Assembly: GCA_947650365.1 (NCBI GenBank)
Contig: CANTAL010000197.1
Coordinates: 248,001 to 312,000 of the forward strand
Direction: 5' to 3'
DNA length: 64,000 nucleotides
Origin: Chamaelirium japonicum
Lineage: Eukaryota > Streptophyta > Magnoliopsida > Liliales > Melanthiaceae
Position numbers and translations under genes: made by a program. Below, in pieces: positions 53,609-64,000 of the stretch. Within the stretch, counting starts at the first letter, position 1, and the number at the start of each line of letters is the position of its first letter. Under the pieces are notes generated by a model. The model was not told where the DNA came from, did not search any database, and was given only the letters and a program-made list of their open reading frames with translations.

Positions 53609-56020
53609 ATTCATTCATACGATCCATTCTAATTCATTCGCACAATCTATTCTAATTCATTCGCACGATCTATTCTAATTCTTTCGCACAAATCTATCCA
53701 TTCTAATTCATTCGTACGATCAACCCTAATTCCTTCGTATGATCCATTCTAATTTATTCGAACGATCCATTCTAATTCATTCATACGATCCATTCTAATT
53801 CATTCATACAATCCATTCTAATTCTTTCGCACAAATCTATCCATTCTAATTCATTCGTACGATCAACCCTAATTCCTTCGTATGATCCATTCTAATTCAT
53901 TCGCATGAATGTATCCATTCTAATTCATTCGTACGATCCATTCTAATTCATTCATACTATCCACCCTAATTCTTTCGTATGATCCATTCTAATTCATTCG
54001 CATGAATGTATCCATTCTATTTCATTCGTACGATCCATTCGAATTCATTCATACGATCCATTCTCATTCATTCATACGATCCACTCTAATTCATTCGCAC
54101 GAATGTATCCATTCTAATTCATTCGTACGATCCATTCTAATTTATTCGCACGATCCAATCTAATTCATTTGCACGATCCATTCTAATTCATTCATACGAT
54201 CTATTCTATTTTATTCATACGATCCATTCTTACTCATTCGTATGATCCATTCTAATTCATTCGCACGAATGTATCCTCATTCCCACGATCCATTCTAATT
54301 CATTTGCACGATTCATTCTAATTCATTTGCACGATCCATTCTAATTCATTCATACAATACATTCTAATTCTTTCGCACCAATGTTTCCATTCTAATTCTT
54401 TCATATGATCCATCCTAATTCCTTCGTATGATCCATTCTAATTCATTCGCACGAATGTATCCATTCTAATTCATTCGTACGATCCATTCGAATTCATTCA
54501 TACGATCCATTCTAATTCATTCGCACAATCTATTCTAATTCATTCGTACGATCCATTCTAATTCATTCGCACGATCCATTCTAATTCATTTGCACGATTC
54601 ATTCTAATTTGTTCATACAATCCATTCTATTTCTTTTGCACGAATGTTTCAATTATAATTCATTCGTACATTCCATTTTAATTCTTTCATATGATCCATT
54701 CTAATTCCTTCGTATGATCCATTCTATTTCATTCGTATGATCCATTCTAATTCCTTCGTACGATCCATTCTAAATCATTACCATGAATGTATCCATTCTA
54801 ATTCATATGTTCGATCCATTCTAATTCATTCATACGATCCATTCTAATTCATTCGCACGAATGTATCCATTCTAATTCATTTGTACGATCAATTCTAATT
54901 CATTCGCATGATCCATTCTAATTCATTAGTACGATCCATTCTGATTCATTCATACGATCCATTCGAATTCATTCGCACGAATGTATCCATTCTAACTCAT
55001 TCGTACGATCCATTCTAATTCATTCGCACGAATGTATCCATTCTAATTCATTCTAATTCCTTCGTATGATCCATTCGTACGATCCATTCTAATTCCTTCG
55101 CACGAAAATATCCATTCTAATACATTCGTACGTACGATCCATTCTAATTCATTCGCACAATCCATTCTAATTCATTCATACGATCCATTCTAATGCATTC
55201 ATACAATCCATTCTAATTCTTTCGCACGAATGTATCCATTCTAATTCATTCATACAATCCATTCTAATTCTTTCGCACGATCCATTCTAATTCCTTCATA
55301 CGATCCATTCTAATTCATTCGTACGATCCATTCTAATTCATTTGCACCATCCATTCTAATTCATTCATACGATCCATTCTAATTCATTTATACAATCCAT
55401 TCTAATTCTTTCGCACGAATGTATCCATTCTAATTCATTCGTACGATCCACCCTAATTCCTTCGTATGATCCATTCTAATTCATTCACACGAATGTATCC
55501 ATTCTAATTCATTCGTACGATCCATTCGAATTCATTCATACGATCCATTCTAATTCATTCATACGATCCATTCTAATTCATTCATTCGATCCATTCTAAT
55601 TCATTCGCACAAATGTATTCATTCGCACAATCTATTCTAATTCATTTGTACGATCCATTCTAATTCATTAGCACGATCCATTCTAATTCATTCGTACGAT
55701 CCATTCTATTTCATTCGTACAATCCATTCTTACTCATTCGTACGATCCATTCCAATTCATTAGCACGAATTTATCCATTCTAATTCATTCGTACGATCCT
55801 TTCTAATTAATTCGCCCGATCCATTCTAGTTCATTCATACGATCCATTCTAATTAATTAGTACGATCCATTCTAATTCAATCATACGATCGTATGTAGGA
55901 ATGGATCATACGATCCATTCTATTTCATTCGTACGATTCATTCATACAATCCATTCTAATTCATTCTTACTCATTCTAATTCATTCGTAAAATCCATTCA
56001 TATGATCTAATTTATTCGTA
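53609..56020 (-). repeat. satellite block B22
   Basis: Orientation B, 2.4 kb, a copy of 27428-30069. It holds the same shortened units near 55060-55090, the inverted patch at 55885-55914 and the CGTAAAATCC end. Copy-specific: a repeated CACAAATCTATCC word (53687, 53831). Confidence 0.9.
55885..55914. repeat. inverted micro-patch inside block B22
   Basis: ACGATCGTATGTAGGAATGG then ATCATACGATCC, homologous to 29901-29930. Confidence 0.85.
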
Positions 56021-57033
56021 CAATTAATTTGAAAGGATACATTCGTGCGAATAAATTAGAATGGATCATATGAATGAATTAGATTGGATCATACGAATGA
56101 AATAGAATGGATCGTACGAATGAATTAGAATGGATCGTGCTAATGAATTAGAATGGATCGTACAAATGAATTAGAATAGATTGTGCAAATGAATAAATTC
56201 ATGCGAATGAATTAGAACGGATCGTATGAATGAATTAGAATGGATCGTATGAATGAATTAGAATGGATCGAATGAATGAATTCGAACGGATCGTACGAAT
56301 GAATTAGAATGGATACATTCGTGCGAATGAATTAGAATGGATCATACGAAGGAATTAGGGTGGATCGTACGAATGAATTAGAATGGATCGTGCTAATGAA
56401 TTAGAATGGATCGTACGAATGAATTAGAATAGATTGTGCGGATGAATTAGAATGGATCGTACGAATAAATTAGAATGGATCGTATGAATGAATTAGAATG
56501 GATCCTGCGAATGAATTAGAATAGATCGTACGAATGAATTAGAATGGATCGTACGAATGAGTAAGAATTAGAATGGATCGTATGAATGAATTAGAATGGA
56601 TCGTATGAAGGAATTAGAATGGATCGTGCGAATGAATTAGAATGGATTGTGCTAATGAGTAAGAATGGATCGTACGAATGAAATAGAATGGATCGTACGA
56701 ATGAATTAGAATGGATCATGCTAATGAATTAGAATGGATCGTACGAATGAATTAGAATAGATTGTGCGAATGAATTAGAATGGATCGTGCGAATGAATAA
56801 GAATGGATACATTCGTGCAAATGAATTAGAATGGATCGTATGAATGAATTAGAATGTATCGTATGAATGAATTATAATGGATCGTACGAATGAATTAGAA
56901 TGGATACATTCGTGCGAATGAATTAGAATGGATCATACGAAGGAATTAGGGTGGATCGTACGAATAAATTGGATGGATACATTCGTACGAATGAATTAGA
57001 ATGGATCATATGAATTAGAATGGATACATTCGT
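56021..57033 (+). repeat. satellite block A23
   Basis: Orientation A, 1.0 kb, a copy of 30070-31130, ending at the same TCGTACGA dyad (57030-57037). Confidence 0.9.
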
Positions 57034-57695
57034 ACGATCCATTCTAATTCATTCATACAATCCATTCTAATTCATTCCTACGATCCATTCTAATTAATTT
57101 GCTCGAATGTATCCATTCTTATTCATTCCTACGATCCGTTCGAATTCATTCATTCGATCCATTCTAATTCATTCATACGATCCATTCTAAATCATTCATT
57201 CGATCCATTCTAATTCATTCATATAATCCATTCCAATTCATTCCTACGATCCATTCTAATTCATTCATACGATCCATTCTAATTCATTCGCATGAAGGTA
57301 TGCATTCTAATTCATTCGCACGATCCATTCTAATTCATTCGTACGATCCATTCTAATTCATTCGTACGATCCACCCTAATTCTTTCGTATGATCCATTCT
57401 AATTCGTTCGCACGAATGTATCCATTCTAATTCATTCTAATTCTTTCGCACGATCCATTCAAATTCATTCATACGATCCATTCTAATTTATTTACACGAT
57501 CCATTCTAATTCATTCGCACGAATGTATTCATTCTAATTCATTCGCACGAATGTATTCATTCTAATTCATTCGTACGATCCATTCTAATTCATTCGCACA
57601 ATCTATTCTAATTCATTCATACGATCCATTCTAATTCATTCGTACGATCCATTCTAATTCATTCGCATGATCCATTCTAATTCATTCATACGATC
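57034..57695 (-). repeat. satellite block B23
   Basis: Orientation B, 660 bp, a copy of 31131-31879 with some rearranged units in the first 250 bp. It ends at ACGATCGATCGT (57690-57701). Confidence 0.9.
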
Positions 57696-58188
57696 GATCG
57701 TGCTAATGAATTAGAATGGATCGTATGAATGAATTAGAATTGATTGTACGAATGAATTATAATGGATCGTATGAATGAATTAGAATGGATCGTGCGAATG
57801 AATTAGAATGGATCGTACGAATGAATTAGAATGGATACATTCGTGCGAATGAATTAGAATGGATCGTACGAATGAGTAAGAATGGATCGTACGAATGAAA
57901 TAGAATGGATCGTACGAATGAATTAGATTGGATCGTACGAATGAATTAGATTGGATCGTGCGAATGAATTAGAATGGATCGTACGAATGAATTAGAATGG
58001 ATACATTCGTGCGAATGAATTAGAATGGATACATTCGTGCGAATGAATTAGAATGGATCGTGCAAATGAATTAGAATGGATCGTACGAATGAATTAGAAT
58101 AGATCGTATGAATGAATTAGAATGGATCGTACGAATCAATTAGAATGGATACATTCGTGTGAAAGAATTAGAATGGATCATGCTAATT
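57696..58188 (+). repeat. satellite block A24
   Basis: Orientation A, 490 bp, a copy of 31880-32392. Confidence 0.9.
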
Positions 58189-58306
58189 CATTCATACGAT
58201 CCATTCTAATTCATTCGTACGATCCATTCTAATTCATTCGCTCAATCTATTCTAATTCATTCGTACGATCCATTCTAATTCATTCGCACGATCCATTCTA
58301 ATTCAT
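58189..58306 (-). repeat. satellite block B24 (short)
   Basis: Five B units, a copy of 32393-32513, with the exit AATTCATGGATCG. Confidence 0.9.
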
Positions 58307-60310
58307 GGATCGTATGAATGAATTAGAATGGATCATGCGAATGAATTAGAATGGATCGTACGAATGAATTAGAATGGATGTATTCATGCGAAAGAATTAG
58401 AATGGATCGTACGAATGAATTAGAATGGATCATACGAAGGAATTAGGGTGGATCGTACGAATGAATTAGAATGGATCGTACGAAGGAATTAGAATGGATC
58501 GTACGAAGGAATTAGAATGGATGCATTCGTGGAAAAGAATTAGAATGGATCATACGAAGGAATTAGGGTGGATCGTACGAATGAATTAGAATGGATACAT
58601 TCGTGCGAAAGAATTAGAATTGATTGTATGAATGAATTAGAATGGATCGTATGAATGAATTAGAATGGATTGTGCGAATGAATTAGAATGGATTATATAA
58701 ATGAATTAGAATGGATCGTACGAATGAATTAGAATAGATCGTATGAATGTATTCGAATGGATCGTACGAATGAATTAGAATGGATACATTTGTGCGAATG
58801 AATTAGAATAGATCGTATGAATGAATTAGAATGGATCGTACGAATGAATTAGAATGGATCGTACGAAAGAATTAGAATGGATCGTGCTAATGATTTAGGA
58901 TGGATCGTACGAATGAATTAGAATAGATTGTGCGAAAGAATTAGAATGGATCGTACGATTGAATTAGATTGGATCGTATGAATAAATTAGAATGGATCGT
59001 GCGAATAACTTAGAATGGATCGTACAAATGAATTAGAATAGATACATTCGTGCGAATGAATTAGAATTGATCGTACGAATGACTAAGAATGGATCGTACG
59101 AATGAAATAGAATGGATCGTACAAATGAATTAGAATGGATCGTGCTAATGAATTAGAATGGATCGTACGAATGAATTAGAATAGATTGTGCGAAAGAATT
59201 AAAATGGATCGTACGAATGAATTAGAATGGATACATTCGTACGAATGAATTAGAATGGATCGTATGAATGAATTAGATTGGATCGTATGAATGAATTTGA
59301 ATGGATCGTACGTATGAATTAGAATGGATACATTCATGGGAATGAATTAGAATGGATCGTACGAAGGAATTAGAATGGATCATACGAATGAAATAGAATG
59401 GATCGTACGAAGGAATTAGAATGGATCGTACGAAGGAATTAGAATGGATCGTACGAATGATTTAGAATGGATCGTACGAATAAGTAAGAATGGATCGTAT
59501 GAATGAAATAGAATGGATCGTACGAATGAATTAGAATGGATCGTACTAATGAATTAGAATGGATCGTATGAATGAATTAGAATAGATTGTGCGAATGATG
59601 AATTAGAATGGATCGTGCGAATGAATTAGATTGGATCGTGCGAATGAATTAGAATGGATCGTACGAATGAATTAGAATGGATACATTCAGGAGAATGAAT
59701 TAGAATGGATCGTATGAATGAATTAGAATGGATCGTATGAATGAATTCGAATGGATCGTACGAAGGAATTAGAATGGATCGTACGAATGAATTAGAATGG
59801 ATCGTATGAATGAATTAGAATGGATCGTGCGAATGAATTAGAATGGATCGTACAAATGAATTAGAATGGATACATTCGTGCGAATGAATTAGAATGGATC
59901 GTACGAATGAGTAAGAATGGATTAGAATGGATACATTCGTGTGAATGAATTTGAATGGATCATACGAATGAATTAGATTGGATTGTGCGAATGAATTTGA
60001 ATGGATCATACGAATGAATTAGAATGGATACATTCGTGCGAATGAATTAGAATGGATCGTACGAATGAATTAGAATGGATACATTCGTGCAAATGAATTA
60101 GAATGGATCGTGCGAATGAATTAGAATGGATCGTACGAATGAATTAGAATGGATCGTATGAATGAATTAGAATGGATCGTACGAATGAGTAAGAATGGTT
60201 CGTACGAATGAAATAGAATGGATCGTACGAATGAATTAGATCATACAATCCATGGGAATGAATAAGAATGGATCGTACGAATGAATTCCTTAGCTCGAAT
60301 GAATTAGAAT
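58307..60310 (+). repeat. satellite block A25
   Basis: Orientation A, 2.0 kb, a copy of the first part of A10, including the scrambled patch at 60240-60300. It switches to B almost at once after the patch (GAATTAGAATCCATTC), whereas A10 continues for about 0.6 kb. Confidence 0.9.
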
Positions 60311-61108
60311 CCATTCTAATTCATTCATACAATCCATTCTAATTCATTCGCACGATCCATTCTAATTCACTCATACGATCCATTCTAATTCATTCATACA
60401 ATCCATTCTAATTCTTTCGCACGAATTTATCCATTCTAATTCATTCATACAATCCATTCTAATTCATTCGCACGATCCATTCTAATTCATTCATACGATC
60501 CATTCTAATTCATTCGTACGATCCATTCTAATTCATTCATACGATCCATTCTAATTCATTCATACAATCCATTCTAATTCTTTCGCACAAATTTATCCAT
60601 TCTAATTCATTCGTACGATCCACTCTAATTCCTTCATTTGATCCATTCTAATTCTTTCGCACGAATGTATCCATTCTAATTCATTAGTACGATCCATTCT
60701 AATTCATTTGTACGATCCATTCTAATTCATTCATATGATCCATTCTAATTAAATCTTACGATCCATTCTAATTCATTCGCACGAATGTATCCATTCTAAT
60801 TCATTCATACGATCCATTCTAATTCATTCGCACGATCCAATCTAATTCATTCATACGATCCATTCTAATTCATTCGTATGATCCATTCTAATTCATTCGC
60901 ACGAATATATCCATTCTAATTTATTCGCACGATCTATTCTAATTCATTCGCATGTTCCATTCTAATTCATTCATACGATCCATTCTTACTCATTCGTACG
61001 ATCCATTCTAATTCATTCGCACGAATGTATCCATTCTAATTGATTCATACGATCCATTCTAATTCATTTATACGATCCATTCTAATTCAATCATACAATC
61101 CATTCTAA
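60311..61108 (-). repeat. satellite block B25
   Basis: Orientation B, 800 bp, the counterpart of 35070-35727 with about 140 bp more near its start. It ends in TCCATTCTAATTAGAATGGA (61099-61118). Confidence 0.9.
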
Positions 61109-61118
61109 TTAGAATGGA
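61099..61118. repeat. perfect 20-bp palindrome at a B-to-A switch
   Basis: TCCATTCTAATTAGAATGGA, homologous to the joint at 35717-35738. Confidence 0.93.
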
Positions 61119-64000
61119 TCGTACGAATGAATTAGAATGGATCGTATGAATGAATTGGAATGGATCGTGCAAATTATTAAGAATGGATCGTACGAATGAA
61201 TTAGAATGGATACGTTCATGCAAATGAATTAGAATGGATCATACGAATGAGTAAGAATGGATCGTACGAATGAATTAGAATAGATCGTGCGAATGAATTA
61301 GATTGGATCGTGCGAATGAATTAGAATGGATCGTACGAATGAATTAGAATGGATACATCGTGTGAATTAATTAGAATGGATCGTACGAATGAATTAGAAT
61401 GGATACATTCGTGCAAATGAATTAGAATAGATCGTGCGAATGAATTAGAATGGATCGTAAGAATGAATTATAATGGATCGTATGAATAAATTAGAATGGA
61501 TCGTACGAATGAGTAAGAATGGATCATACGAATGAAATAGAATGGATTGTACGAATGAATTAGAATGGATCGTGCGAATGAATTAGATTGGATCATGCGA
61601 ATGAATTAGATTGAATGGATCGTACGAATGAATAAGAATCGATCGTGCGAATTAATAAGAATGAATTAGAATGGATTATATGGAATGAATTCGAATGGAT
61701 CGTACGAATGAATTAGAATGGATCGTACGAAAGAATTTGAGTGGATCGTGCTAATGAATTAGAATGGATCATATGAATGAATAAGAATAGATTGTGCGAA
61801 TGAATTAGAATGGATCGTACAATTGAATTAGATTGGATCTTATGAATGAATTAGAATGGATCGTGCGAATGGATTAGAATGGATCGTACAAATGAATTAG
61901 AATGGATACAATCGTGTGAATGAATTAGAATAGATTGTACGAATGAGTAAGAATGGATCGTACGAAAGAAATAGAATGGTTGTACAAATGAATTAGAATG
62001 GATCGTGCTAATGAATTAGAATGGATCGTACGAATGAATTAGAAAAGATTGTGCGAATGAATTAGAACGAATCGTATGAATGAATTAAAATGGATACATT
62101 CGTGCGAATGAGTTAGAATGGATCGTATGAATGAATTAGATTGGATCGTATGAATGAATTAGAATGGATCGTACATATGAATTAGAATGGATATATTCAT
62201 GGGAATGAATTAGAATGGATCATACGAAGGAATTAGAATGGATCATACGGATGAAATAGAATGGATCGTATGATGGAATTAAAAAGGATCGTGCGAAGGA
62301 ATTGGAATGGATCGTACGAAGGAATTATAATGGATCGTACGAATGAATTAGAATGGATCGTACAAATGAGTAAGAATGGATCATACGAATGAAATAGAAT
62401 GGATCGTACAAATGAATTAGAACGGATCGTGCTAATTAATTATAATGGATCGTACGAATGAATTAGAATTGATCGTATGAATGAATTAGAATGGATCGTG
62501 CGAATGAATTAGATTGGATCATGCGAATGAATTAGAATGGGTCGTACAAATGAATTAGAATGGATACATTTGTGCGAATGAATTAGAATGGATCGTATGA
62601 ATGAATTAGAATGGATCGTATGAATGAATTCGAATGGATCGTACGAAGGAATTAGAATGGATTGTACGAATGAATTAGAATGGATCGTATGAATGAATTA
62701 GAATGGATCGTGCGAATGAATTAGAATGGATCGTACAAATGAATTAGAATGGATACATTCGTGCGAATGAATTAGAATGGATCGTACGAATGTGTAAGAA
62801 TGGATCGTACGAATAAAATAGAATGGGTCGTACGAATGAATTAGAATGGATCCTGCGAATGAATTAGATTGGATTGTGCGAATGAATTAGAATGATCGTA
62901 CGAATGAATTAGAATGGATACATTCGTGCGAATGAATTAGAATAGATTGTACAAATGAATTAGAATGGATACATTCGTGCAAATAAATTAGAATGGATCG
63001 TGCGAATGAATTAGAATGGATCGTGCGAATGAATTAGAATTGTTCGTTTAAATGAATTAGATTGGATCGTATGAATGAATTAGAATGGATCATGATAATG
63101 AATTAGAATGGATCGTACGAATGATTTAGAATAGATTGTGCGAATGAGTTAGAATGGATCGTACGAATGAATTAGAATGGATCGTGCGAATGAATTAGAA
63201 TGGATCGTACGAATGAATTAGAATGGATACATTCGTGCGAATGAATTAGAATGGATAGTACGAATGAATTAGAAGGGATACATTCGTGCGAAAGAATTAG
63301 AATGGATTGTGCGAATGAATTAGAGTGGATCATGCGATGAATTAGAATGGATCGTACGAATGAATTAGAATGGATCGTATGAATGAATTCGAATGGATCG
63401 TACGAATGAATTAGAATGGATCATGCTAATGAATTAGAATGGATCGTATGAATGAATTAGAATGGATCGTACGAATGAATTAGAATGGATCGTATGAATG
63501 AATTAGAATGGATCGTGCTAATGAATTAGAATGGATCATACGAATGAATTAGAATAGGTTGTGCGAATAAATTAGAATGGATCGTATGAATAAATTAGAA
63601 TGGATCGTATGAATAAATTAGATTGCATCGTATGAATAAATTAGAATGGATCGTACGTATGAATTAGAATGGATACATTCGTGCAAAAGAATTAGAATGG
63701 ATTGCATGAATGAATTAGAATGGATCGTGCGAATGAATTAGAATGGATTAGAATGGATCGTGCGAATGAATTAGAATGGATAATATGAATGATTTAGAAT
63801 GGATACATTCGTGCGAATGAATTAGAATGGATCGTACGAATGAGTAAGAATGCATCGTACGAATGAAATAGAATGGTTCGTACGAATGAATTAGAATGGA
63901 TCATGCTAATGAATTAGAATGGATCGTACGAATGAATTAGAATAGATTGTGCGAATGAGTTATAATGGATCGTATGAATGAATTAGAATGGATACATTCG
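61109..64000 (+). repeat. satellite block A26
   Basis: Orientation A, 2.9 kb, running out of the window. A copy of 35728 to about 39.0 kb with internal deletions relative to it. Confidence 0.9.

Larger units (their letters stand above)
1..64000. repeat. 23/28-bp satellite DNA array (whole window)
   Basis: The full window is a tandem repeat. The unit in orientation A is the core TTAGAATGGATCGTACGA plus the linker ATGAA, 23 bp in all (consensus copy 364-386). A 28-bp form (copy 1384-1411, orientation B) is interspersed. Copies differ by a few substitutions and rare 1-10 bp deletions. The organisation, AT-rich with no genes and repeatedly inverted, fits constitutive heterochromatin of a eukaryote. 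The satellite family is not one I recognise. No stretch over 300 bp lacks the repeat, and no transposon, tRNA, rRNA or coding gene was seen. Confidence 0.97.
52475..64000. repeat. segmental duplication D3, right copy
   Basis: Second copy of the 26.5-39 kb region, truncated by the window edge. It lacks about 0.6 kb of A units present at 34460-35069 and several shorter stretches, and has its own insertions (about 52990-53136). Confidence 0.88.

Noticed and set aside
59815..60009. 64-codon open frame on -
   Set aside because: Repeat by-product in block A25.
1..64000. CRISPR array
   Set aside because: Unit of 23-28 bp is contiguous, with no unique spacers between repeats and no cas-like genes; the variable part is point variation, not spacer diversity.
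1..64000. Human-type satellite II/III (GGAAT/CATTC pentamer satellites)
   Set aside because: CATTC and GAATG words are shared, but the TCGTACGA core, the regular 23/28 unit and CTAATTC are not features of those families as I know them. The resemblance could be chance in a low-complexity sequence.
1..64000. CENP-B box (pattern NTTCGNNNNANNCGGGN)
   Set aside because: ATTCGTACGATCCATTC fits TTCG, the central A and one C, but lacks the GGG half, which is needed for binding. Only a partial match, so centromere function is not claimed.
1..64000. Telomere or interstitial telomeric repeat
   Set aside because: No TTAGGG, TTTAGGG or TTAGG runs. TTAG occurs only inside the TTAGAATGG core.
1..64000. 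Heat-shock element (alternating GAA/TTC)
   Set aside because: GAA and TTC triplets are abundant, but their spacing and alternation (TTC at 6- and 4-bp steps in the same direction) do not give the nGAAnnTTCn arrangement.
1..64000. Assembly artefact explaining all switches
   Set aside because: Not excluded from sequence alone, but the homologous switches carry distinct point differences in each duplicate, and this is unlikely if they were created by a mis-join during assembly.

Overview
This window is a single block of eukaryotic satellite DNA from end to end. I found no sequence that is not made of the repeat, and no gene, RNA gene or transposon. The basic unit is 23 bp, about 35% GC. On the + strand in the orientation I call A it is an 18-nt core, TTAGAATGGATCGTACGA, followed by the 5-nt linker ATGAA (a consensus copy lies at 364-386). 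The opposite orientation, B, reads as ATTCTAATTC, ATTCGTACGATCC and so on. A second unit of 28 bp (for example 1384-1411) is interspersed: it carries 5 extra bases, which give it the near-palindrome CATTCGCACGAATG. Neighbouring 28-mers checked by hand are mostly 28 + 23n bp apart.

The repeat does not run in one direction. I count about 51 blocks of alternating polarity (roughly 26 A and 25 B, about 25 kb A and 39 kb B), from about 33 bp to more than 10 kb long. The switches fall at a small set of points that are dyad-symmetric in the unit: TCGTACGA, TTCTAATTAGAA, GGATCC and CATTC/GAATG. Several give perfect palindromes of 20-44 bp, and one gives an imperfect palindrome of roughly 110 bp.

Layout. 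0-12 kb: an A block, a B block, 2.7 kb of A and 6 kb of B. 12-15 kb: a short scrambled patch and more B. 15-26.7 kb: 1.1 kb of A, then the longest B run (10.7 kb), which has a higher-order period of about 2.1-2.5 kb. 26.7-39.6 kb: mixed blocks, with A predominating after 32.5 kb. 39.6-52.5 kb: a finely scrambled region with blocks of 0.1-1.9 kb. 52.5-64 kb: a diverged second copy of 26.5-39 kb. Older duplications relate 4.8-9.2 to 14.9-18.9 kb and 9-14.9 to 23.3-29.6 kb, so much of the window is related to itself at offsets of about 10, 14.7 and 25-26 kb.

Units differ from each other mostly at the two CpG sites in CGTACG (CATACG, CGTATG, CGTACA, CATACA), as expected for methylated cytosine decay in silent heterochromatin. 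The host is probably a eukaryote with CpG methylation, such as a plant or a vertebrate-like animal, but the sequence does not identify it. The open reading frames in the window are by-products of the repeat (three units make 69 bp, or 23 codons) and are not called as genes.
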